Position numbers and translations under genes: made by a program
In this document: positions 54,318 to 61,698 of the stretch, one piece after another
Layout of the letters: each line of letters starts with the position of its first letter
Numbering within the stretch: the stretch's first letter is position 1
The notes under the pieces: model-generated
The model's database searches: none
The model's input: only the letters and a program-made list of their open reading frames with translations
What the model was told of the DNA's origin: nothing
Source: Maribacter algarum (ex Lu et al. 2025) (nom. illeg.)
Lineage (GTDB): Bacteria; Bacteroidota; Bacteroidia; Flavobacteriales; Flavobacteriaceae
Direction: 5' to 3'
Assembly: GCA_947495915.1 (NCBI GenBank)
Contig: CANMAW010000005.1
Span: forward strand, 62,001 to 126,000
DNA: 64,000 nt

Positions 54318-57300
54318 TTAATTTCTCACCCAAAGTTTAATTAAGGTCGTTTCTCCTTGATTTAATGCCACTCTCACGAAATACAATCCGTCTCTAAGTG
54401 TTGCTGTAGGCAACTCAAAAATGCCATTATTCTCGATATCTGAGGCAATATAGCCTTCAATATAACGACCTCCAACATCGTGTAAAGTAATATTAAGAAC
54501 AGTTAAATCAACTGGCTTATTTATAATCAAAATTCTTGCAACACCACCATCAGCAGGGTTTGGAGGATTACTCTCAAGAATAACATTCATTTTACCAGCG
54601 GGATCTTCTTCAACCGTTACAGTAATTGTCGCAGAACTGGTAAGTCCGCCTTCATCGGTTACCGTTAATTGTACCGTAAATACACCTGGCACCGCATATA
54701 TTTTCTGAGGATCTGCTTCAGTAGAAGTTGTACCATCACCAAAATCCCATAGATAACTAATTACTCCATTATCATCGGTAGAATTACTACCTGTAAAATT
54801 AACTAACAAAGATGCGGGGCCTGATAGCGGGTCTGCTTCAGCCACTGCCGTTGGTGCACCATTGATACCGCCTTCAGGTGCTACCGTTATGGTCGCTTCA
54901 TCAAAACTAACTTCTAATTCATCATCAGTTATTGTTAATCTAAAAACATATACACCTTCAATTAAACCACTAGCCGCTAAATCAGCTGTGTCTGCACCAG
55001 CTAATGTGGCAGTGTTAGGACCGCTAATTTGAGTCCATTCATAGGTTACCTCTCCTCCATCAGAATCACTTCCTGAACCATTTAAAACTACGCTATTATC
55101 AGGTATAATAATAGTTTGATCAGGACCAGCATCTACATCAGGAGCACGTGTTTCAAAAACACCAATCCCTGATATTTTAGGAAATTCAGTAACTGCAGTT
55201 AAAGTAATCGTTAACATACCATCATTAACCGTAATACTTTGATAACGCTCAACCACTGCCGTTGCACTACCGCCTGCTTGTTCAACAATATCATAGTCAT
55301 CAACCTGTACTTGTCCATTTTCAATAGAGATATCAAATACTCTAGACCCTACTCCACCTGACTGACTACCTACACCATAAAATAATTCTGCAAAATGAAG
55401 ATCTATATTAAAGACTCCATTATCTACAGGAATTTCATAGACCAAAGTTCCTGAGGTACTAAATCTCTCCGTTTGATATAACTCATCATTCTCTGTGTTT
55501 GCAATAGGAATAGCATCTTCAAAGGTAGTTCCACCAACGAAATAGTTGTCTGCAGTCCACTGCTCTGTCATAAAATCAAAGGCAGGACCACCAGAGTTAA
55601 TTAATAAGCTAGAAGGTTGACTTGCTATTGTTATGGTAACTTGGTCAGATGCCATATCACCTTCATCATCGGTCGCCGTTAATTCAAAAACGTAGTTTCC
55701 TTCTATCATGTCACTAACCGTAGGGTCAGTTACAGTATCGTCACTAATAGTTGCCAAATTCGGACCGCTTATTTGTACCCAAGAATACGAAACAATTGCG
55801 CCTCCATCAGGATCTGTAGCAGAACCGTCTAAAGTTAAACTGTTATTCGGAAATGTAATAGATCGATCGTCACCAGCTGAAACAATTGGTGCGTTATTAT
55901 TTTCACTAAATTCTACAACTTCAATACCCGATATTTTAGGAAATTCTACTACTCCAGTTAATGTTATAGTTAACAATCCATCAGTTACGGTTACCTGCGT
56001 AAAATTCTCTACAATTGCCGTTGCCGGTGCTCCTGATTCTGCGATTATGTCATAATTAGTCAAAGTACCTTGACCATTTTCAATGTCAACATTGAAAATT
56101 CTTGACCCTTCACCACCAGCTGAACCTGCTCCTGGTACTCCATAATAAATTTCAGCAAAATGTAAGTTAATATTATAATCTCCATTCGAAACTGGAATTT
56201 CATACGTCAAGTTTCCAGTAGAAAATCTTTCTGTTTGATACAACTGATCATTAGAAGTATTCGCAATATCTATTACATTTTCCTCAATATCACCTCCATT
56301 AAAATATTGATCTGCAGACCAGGTAAGTGAGTTAAAGTTAAAGGTTGGCCCTCCTGCATTAATTCTAATAGAAGATAATTGCTCAGCTACTGTAATTATA
56401 ACTTCATCAAAAGCTGAATCAAGCTCATCATCAGTTGCTGTAAGTCTAAAAACATAAACCCCTACCACCAAGTTACTAAGTTCTAAAGTTGCTGTAGTTT
56501 CTCCACTTAAAGTCGCCGTATTCGGTCCACTTATTTGCGTCCACTGATATTGCGTAATTAAACCGCCATCTGGGTCACTAGCAGAACCATTTAAAGTTGC
56601 TGTGTCAGGTAAAATATTTTGATCTGTACCTGCGTCTACAATTGGCTCATCATCTTCAGTAGGAACCGTTTGGTTCTCATATATTCTAGGGAAATTTCTA
56701 ATTTGCCCACCAACGAACCAACCATTAGATACAACATCTAAATCACCATCGTTGTCTAAATCTGTAACACGGGCTCCATCATGATGCTCTTGGTTCGGAA
56801 TACCCGAATTCAAAACACGCTTGGTAAATGTACCATCAACACATAAATTGTTTTCAAATGCAAGAAGTCTGTAGTCACCAATCCATTCTCCAACTACGAT
56901 GTCAGTATCACCATCAAAATCAATATCAGTAGCAAAAACACTTAAGCTACCGTTTACATCAGTATCAATCACATTTCGAACCCATGGTTGCGTCGGATCT
57001 GCGGGAGCAGCAAACCATGACAGCTCTCCGGCGTTGGGATCAGAAGTAAATGCACTTAATTGACCAACTACAGCATCTAAATCTCCATCTCTATCAAAAT
57101 CTGCAAGTTGCGCTCTATCTGGTGTTGTAGCATAGGTTATACCCGTATTGAATGTAGTCCATCCACCTCCAGTACTTAAATCATTTCTTAACCAGTTAGT
57201 ACCTTGAAATAAATCTAAGTCATTATCTTGATCAATATCTCCTACTTGAATATCTTCCCCTGTTGAATCAGGACTTAAAGTTACTAAAGACCACATTCCT

Positions 57301-60300
57301 GTTGTTGGATCTGGAGATGGAGTAAGCATTTGCATTGGGTCACTATTTGTTTCGGCACCGTTCCAATTAATGGCCATTTGAAAAGGACCGGCAACTTCAA
57401 ACACACCACCTGCTATACCGGCTAAAAATGGCTCACTATAGGTTGTGTTACCTGACGGAATGTTTGAGAAAACAGTGAAATTACCAGCACCATCATTTTG
57501 TGCCCATACCAGATCTGCACCTTGATAAGCACCAGTTGTTCCTAATAAATCTAAGTCTCCATCATTATCAAAGTCATGAACATACACCACATTGTTAAAA
57601 GTGTTACCAATATCACTTCGAACCCAATTCCCTTGAATTGTTCCTGGATTCTTGTACCACCATGCACCTGTAACAATATCTTTCAACCCATCTCCATCGA
57701 AATCAAAATCTGCAAAAGTATAGACCGACACGTGTGGTAATGAAGACGTTTCTAATTGTTTAACACCCCATTGATCAGGAAATTCGGTAGTGTTACAAGT
57801 AATTGCACCAGTAACATTAACAGTAACTTCATCAAAGATTCCTGTTGCAGTATGATTAGCATTAAAAAGCTCAATCTTTATGGTATGTTCGCCTAAACTT
57901 AGATTATCTATTGAAATTGGTTCATAACTATAATATGGGCCAATCATCATATCATCTATGTAATAATGAACATGAGTATCTCCTTCTAAAACCGTCCAGT
58001 TTTCAACTCTAAAAGCAACATCGAAGGGTTGATTTACATCCCAACCGTTGGAGGGAGATGTAATGGTAACATCAGCATCAATTGAACCTTCAAAAGCATC
58101 AAAAGGAAGTACTTCAATACCTGAAACTTTTGGGCTTTCTACTATTTTGCTAAATACTATAGTAGCAAAACCGTCATTAACTGTTACATTATTAAATTCT
58201 TTTTGAAGAGCCGTTGCCGGTGCTACCTCACTTAAAATATCAAAATTTGTTAATACTTGATTACCTTCAATACTAACATTAAATACTCTTGAACCAGCAC
58301 CTCCCGCTTGACCGCCAACACCGAAAAATATTTCGGCAAAATGTAATCTAATATCATACTCGCCTGCCGATCCTACCGGAATATCATATGAAAATGTACC
58401 TACACCTGGGCCATATCTTTCCGTTTGATATAAGGCATCATCCGTTGTACCATCAATTGGAATTACAGCTTCAAAGTCGGTACCCCCAGTGTTATATTGA
58501 TCCATTTCAAAAACATCCCCAGACCAAGTTACCGACGGTCCACCTGAATTTATTCGAACTCCGTTAAAAGTGGAAAAAGCATAATTACCTGTTGCAACAG
58601 GAATACCAGCTTCATTTTCTACATTACTTACGGTAATACTATACGAAGTTCCAGTATTTAAGGTTGAAGTTGTTAAAGCAACTGTTTGATTGTTTGGCTG
58701 TAATACGGCGTTTGTAATTGTAATGCCATTATTAATCGCATAATTACCAATATTTTCAGCGATGGTTTGATCAATATATTCCGAAAATTTAACTTCTACT
58801 ATAGTGGCGCTTGGTGCTTTAACACTTTCAACTAAAGGTGCTGAATTGTCAATTGAAGTACCGGCTCCAATAAATTCAATATAATTTAAATCAAAAATAT
58901 TTGAACCTGAACCCGTAAAAACAAAAAACAAATCATTCTTTCCTCCCGGATCAGTGAATACAGTCTCTACATTAACCCAAGTGCTAGTGCTTCCAGTTGC
59001 GGGAACCACTGTGGTAGCAATAATAGGTCCTGTTACACTACCGGTTCTCATTTGAATACTACCTCCAGCTGCAGTTGCCGCAACTTGATATTTAACTGCA
59101 GTCATGTTTAAAAGATTGCGACCATAAAAAGCCATGTACCCTCCTGCATTTACCCTCAAGGCTTTTTGCCCTCCCTCAATAGGGTTGTTATTGTCAATTA
59201 CGGTTGTACCATTTTGTTCGTCAAAAAATTCTGCTTCTTTTCGCTTCGGGTGTAGAGTTATCAAATCACGAGCAATAAGGCCACCAGTATCTTCATAAGT
59301 TAAAGATAACGAAGCAAATATATCATCGTTGCCATCTGTACCATGACTTCCATCAGCACCCAAGGTTACCAATTGCGGGCAGGCATCAATTGTAGATTCA
59401 GGGTGTACGTGCGCAAAACCAGCATCACTATGACCAAAGCCAGGAACCAAGTCAACATCAGTACAATTTACATTACCATCTTCAGGATCTTGCACACTAA
59501 TATCAATAGATACATCATCATTCCAATTAAATAAACCGCCATCTACAGGAGAATTAACTATAAAATTGGCCTGATTATTACCAGCATAAATGGTAACATT
59601 TTTAATACTTTGCCCATTGGTAGCATTTCCATCATTCACCTTAACCTGAGCATTATAAGTACCTGCAGACGTATACGTATGTGTTGGGTTTGGATCAGTA
59701 GAAAGTGGAGAGCCATCACCAAAATTCCATTCATAACTTAACGGACTATCTCCATTTGGATCGGTAGTTCCAGCTGTTGAAAAACTAACAACTAATGGCA
59801 AATCACCATTTGTAGGTGTTGCTGTTAATTCAATGACTGGCGGACTGTTCGTAGTTTCACCCGTATAATCAACACGAATTAATTTTCCTGTTGGTCCTGC
59901 GTCTGGATCACAACATGGAACACCATAGGCCAAAATGTACATTTTACCATCCGGTCCTAATTCCATATCTATAAAACCTTCCGTACCACCGTTAGGGAAA
60001 AGTGTTGGAGCAAATCGCGGTAAATTAAGTACATCATTACTTAAGTCATCAGTAATATTTCCGTTTGCATCAAGCTCAACAGCCCAAATTCGACTTGAGT
60101 TAAAATCATAGAAAAAATACTTTCCATCAAATTCAACAGGTAATCTTTGTAAATCTGTTAAATTTGGATCGTGATAGTAACGAAAACCAGCTAAATAACA
60201 CCTATTATCAAATGCCGCCATTGCAGGAACCGCTGGAGGCAAGTTCTGTATACCGGTATTAAAAGCAGAAATATTTTCTGGTGCAGATGCCACATTTTTG

Positions 60301-61292
60301 TAGGTAGGGCTAGCATAAGTAATCTCAAATGCCTCGTTACTTGTACCTAAAAAATAAGGCCAACCATAATTACCGGCTGTTTTAGCTAAATTTAATTCAT
60401 CCATTCCCGCTGGGCCAAGCGTAGTTGCACTAGCGGCATCAGGTCCAACTTCACCCCAATATAACCAGTCGTTCGCTTCACTATCCACAAATATTCTATA
60501 CGGGTTTCTAACTCCCATTACATAAATCTCAGGTAATGTACCAGGTGTTCCACTAAACAGGTTTCCTGCTGGAATGGTATAGGTACCATTAAGTTGAGGA
60601 GTTATTCTCAAAATTTTTCCTCTCAAATCATTAGTGTTTGAAGAAGATTTTTCTGCAGAAGCCACAGGGTCTGAATCATCGGGACTGATTGAAGACGGAT
60701 GCTGTACATTAGGATCTACATAAGTTACATTGTCTCCTGTTGCAATGTATAAATTACCTTGTGAATCAAATGCCATATCACCTCCAGAGTGAAACTTAGC
60801 ATCTCTACTTGTGGGCCATTGCAATAATGTTATCTCAGAATTTAAATCTAAAGTATTACCAACCATACTAAATCTAGAAACCCTATTTCCCACATAATCA
60901 GAACTTAAAGGTGAATAGTATATATAGATATAGTTATTACTTGTAAAATTTGGGTCGAATGCTATTCCTAACAAACCATCTTCTAAATCATGGAAAACTG
61001 GCAAGTTACCTGCAGATACAGGTACACCAACACTAGATTCATATATTAAAAGTTCACCATAGCGATCAAGAATAAAAATTCTTCCGTCAGGTGCAAATTT
61101 GAAAGTGGTAGTATTTGAAAGACCATTTGCTAATTCTACTCTAGCAAAATCATCTGGTAATTGACCATAAGTCTTATTTACGAAAAGGCTTAAAAATACC
61201 AAAAGTGGTACAAAAAGGTTTTTTATTAATCCTTTAAAAAAAGGTTTAGTAGAAAATTTTGATTCTAAAATCAAATTGTAATTTTTTTCCAT
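54318..61292 (-). CDS. Giant secreted PQQ-type sugar dehydrogenase with PKD, CBM6, FG-GAP and malectin domains
   Basis: 2324 residues with a signal peptide after a long basic leader (hydrophobic part about 25-40, ending NKTYGQ). Domains by eye: glucose/sorbosone dehydrogenase propeller about 45-480 (GLLGIAFDPNF, GGDMAFDSQGNLYIATGD); PKD about 485-568; CBM6-like about 685-810; Ig/Big_5-like about 812-905; malectin-like about 910-1062; FG-GAP region about 1177-1530 with six D-x-D-x-D/N-x-x-D motifs; malectin-like about 1636-1792 and 1893-2047, alternating with REJ/PKD-like units; PKD about 2141-2228; C-terminal sorting-like domain about 2235-2324 (DGLYFVRVALNQGETTLIKLWV). Probably a cell-surface sugar oxidase or binding protein exported by the type IX system. 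Substrate unknown. Confidence 0.88.
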   Translation of the reverse strand: MEKNYNLILESKFSTKPFFKGLIKNLFVPLLVFLSLFVNKTYGQLPDDFARVELANGLSNTTTFKFAPDGRIFILDRYGELLIYESSVGVPVSAGNLPVFHDLEDGLLGIAFDPNFTSNNYIYIYYSPLSSDYVGNRVSRFSMVGNTLDLNSEITLLQWPTSRDAKFHSGGDMAFDSQGNLYIATGDNVTYVDPNVQHPSSISPDDSDPVASAEKSSSNTNDLRGKILRITPQLNGTYTIPAGNLFSGTPGTLPEIYVMGVRNPYRIFVDSEANDWLYWGEVGPDAASATTLGPAGMDELNLAKTAGNYGWPYFLGTSNEAFEITYASPTYKNVASAPENISAFNTGIQNLPPAVPAMAAFDNRCYLAGFRYYHDPNLTDLQRLPVEFDGKYFFYDFNSSRIWAVELDANGNITDDLSNDVLNLPRFAPTLFPNGGTEGFIDMELGPDGKMYILAYGVPCCDPDAGPTGKLIRVDYTGETTNSPPVIELTATPTNGDLPLVVSFSTAGTTDPNGDSPLSYEWNFGDGSPLSTDPNPTHTYTSAGTYNAQVKVNDGNATNGQSIKNVTIYAGNNQANFIVNSPVDGGLFNWNDDVSIDISVQDPEDGNVNCTDVDLVPGFGHSDAGFAHVHPESTIDACPQLVTLGADGSHGTDGNDDIFASLSLTYEDTGGLIARDLITLHPKRKEAEFFDEQNGTTVIDNNNPIEGGQKALRVNAGGYMAFYGRNLLNMTAVKYQVAATAAGGSIQMRTGSVTGPIIATTVVPATGSTSTWVNVETVFTDPGGKNDLFFVFTGSGSNIFDLNYIEFIGAGTSIDNSAPLVESVKAPSATIVEVKFSEYIDQTIAENIGNYAINNGITITNAVLQPNNQTVALTTSTLNTGTSYSITVSNVENEAGIPVATGNYAFSTFNGVRINSGGPSVTWSGDVFEMDQYNTGGTDFEAVIPIDGTTDDALYQTERYGPGVGTFSYDIPVGSAGEYDIRLHFAEIFFGVGGQAGGAGSRVFNVSIEGNQVLTNFDILSEVAPATALQKEFNNVTVNDGFATIVFSKIVESPKVSGIEVLPFDAFEGSIDADVTITSPSNGWDVNQPFDVAFRVENWTVLEGDTHVHYYIDDMMIGPYYSYEPISIDNLSLGEHTIKIELFNANHTATGIFDEVTVNVTGAITCNTTEFPDQWGVKQLETSSLPHVSVYTFADFDFDGDGLKDIVTGAWWYKNPGTIQGNWVRSDIGNTFNNVVYVHDFDNDGDLDLLGTTGAYQGADLVWAQNDGAGNFTVFSNIPSGNTTYSEPFLAGIAGGVFEVAGPFQMAINWNGAETNSDPMQMLTPSPDPTTGMWSLVTLSPDSTGEDIQVGDIDQDNDLDLFQGTNWLRNDLSTGGGWTTFNTGITYATTPDRAQLADFDRDGDLDAVVGQLSAFTSDPNAGELSWFAAPADPTQPWVRNVIDTDVNGSLSVFATDIDFDGDTDIVVGEWIGDYRLLAFENNLCVDGTFTKRVLNSGIPNQEHHDGARVTDLDNDGDLDVVSNGWFVGGQIRNFPRIYENQTVPTEDDEPIVDAGTDQNILPDTATLNGSASDPDGGLITQYQWTQISGPNTATLSGETTATLELSNLVVGVYVFRLTATDDELDSAFDEVIITVAEQLSSIRINAGGPTFNFNSLTWSADQYFNGGDIEENVIDIANTSNDQLYQTERFSTGNLTYEIPVSNGDYNINLHFAEIYYGVPGAGSAGGEGSRIFNVDIENGQGTLTNYDIIAESGAPATAIVENFTQVTVTDGLLTITLTGVVEFPKISGIEVVEFSENNNAPIVSAGDDRSITFPNNSLTLDGSATDPDGGAIVSYSWVQISGPNLATISDDTVTDPTVSDMIEGNYVFELTATDDEGDMASDQVTITIASQPSSLLINSGGPAFDFMTEQWTADNYFVGGTTFEDAIPIANTENDELYQTERFSTSGTLVYEIPVDNGVFNIDLHFAELFYGVGSQSGGVGSRVFDISIENGQVQVDDYDIVEQAGGSATAVVERYQSITVNDGMLTITLTAVTEFPKISGIGVFETRAPDVDAGPDQTIIIPDNSVVLNGSGSDSDGGEVTYEWTQISGPNTATLAGADTADLAASGLIEGVYVFRLTITDDELEVSFDEATITVAPEGGINGAPTAVAEADPLSGPASLLVNFTGSNSTDDNGVISYLWDFGDGTTSTEADPQKIYAVPGVFTVQLTVTDEGGLTSSATITVTVEEDPAGKMNVILESNPPNPADGGVARILIINKPVDLTVLNITLHDVGGRYIEGYIASDIENNGIFELPTATLRDGLYFVRVALNQGETTLIKLWVRN
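55147..55615 (-). repeat. Malectin-like domain repeat 3
   Basis: Encodes residues about 1893-2047: LLINSGGPAFDF, FVGGTTFEDAIPI, LYQTERFS, IDLHFAELFYG, GSRVFDISIE and FPKISGIGV. It is collinear with the repeats at 55915-56385 and 58100-58565. Confidence 0.8.
55915..56385 (-). repeat. Malectin-like domain repeat 2
   Basis: Encodes residues about 1636-1792: IRINAGGPTFNF, LYQTERFSTGNL, INLHFAEIYYG, GSRIFNVDIE and FPKISGIEVVEF. It is most like repeat 3. Confidence 0.8.
56700..57760 (-). repeat. FG-GAP/VCBS calcium-binding repeats
   Basis: Encodes six acidic motifs of the form DxDxDGxxD (DFDGDGLKD, DFDNDGDLD, DIDQDNDLD, DFDRDGDLD, DIDFDGDTD, DLDNDGDLD), spaced as in a seven-bladed integrin-like propeller. 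Calcium binding is expected. Confidence 0.85.
58100..58565 (-). repeat. Malectin-like domain repeat 1
   Basis: Encodes residues about 910-1062: VRINSGGPSVTW, DALYQTERYG, IRLHFAEIFFG, GSRVFNVSIE and KVSGIEVLPF. It is the most distant of the three copies. Confidence 0.8.
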
Positions 61293-61354
61293 AGCTAAAA
61301 TTCGGTTACTAACACTCTATTTTTGCGTTCAATTTTGGTCATTGGGTTGTTCCC

Positions 61355-61362
61355 CAAAGATA
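61355..61362 (-). promoter_or_regulatory. Candidate -7 element of the giant surface protein gene
   Basis: CAAAGATA on the plus strand reads TATCTTTG on the minus strand, an exact TAnnTTTG match 63 bp before the start at 61292. No good -33 partner was found. Confidence 0.4.
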
Positions 61363-61498
61363 ATTGAATAACAATTAAGGGTAAAAATACCCTAATGGTT
61401 TTCGTTTAAAATTGGGGGTTTATCGATATAACACAGTTTAAACCGACGACTTTGCAATTCATCGAGATTAAAGTATGTCATTTTAGATATATAAGAAC

Positions 61499-61526
61499 TT
61501 TAAAAACTGAGTACTCAGTTTTTAAA
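61499..61526. terminator. 28-bp perfect palindrome, probable terminator or operator
   Basis: Half-site TTTAAAAACTGAGT is perfectly mirrored. A-run, short stem and T-run would form a (GC-poor) bidirectional terminator about 170 bp after the Wzc-type gene. An operator for a dimeric regulator of the downstream giant gene is the alternative. Confidence 0.5.
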
Positions 61527-61698
61527 CGCTCTTTAAACTAAAATATTTGCCATACTAAAATAAAGCTGCATTTTTCGATCTATTATCTATAAAGGGTAAT
61601 AGATGATTGCTCACAAAATATACGTGAGATACATGTAAAAAGTTTGAAATTTATCGAAAATGTAAACTAGTCGAAGAAATTAGCTCAAAAGAAGCTAA

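Larger units (their letters stand above)
61293..61698. other. Intergenic region between the Wzc-type and giant genes
   Basis: A 406-bp AT-rich gap. On the minus strand it holds a weak hairpin just after the kinase stop (AATTAGCT / AGCTAATT, 61678-61700). A 28-bp palindrome is at 61499-61526. A TATCTTTG -7 element (complement of 61355-61362) lies 63 bp before the giant gene. No further gene is seen. Confidence 0.5.

Noticed and set aside
55708-56055. Open frame on the plus strand inside the giant gene.
   Set aside because: It is antisense to a well-conserved malectin/REJ region and has no start context; it is a shadow of the repeats.
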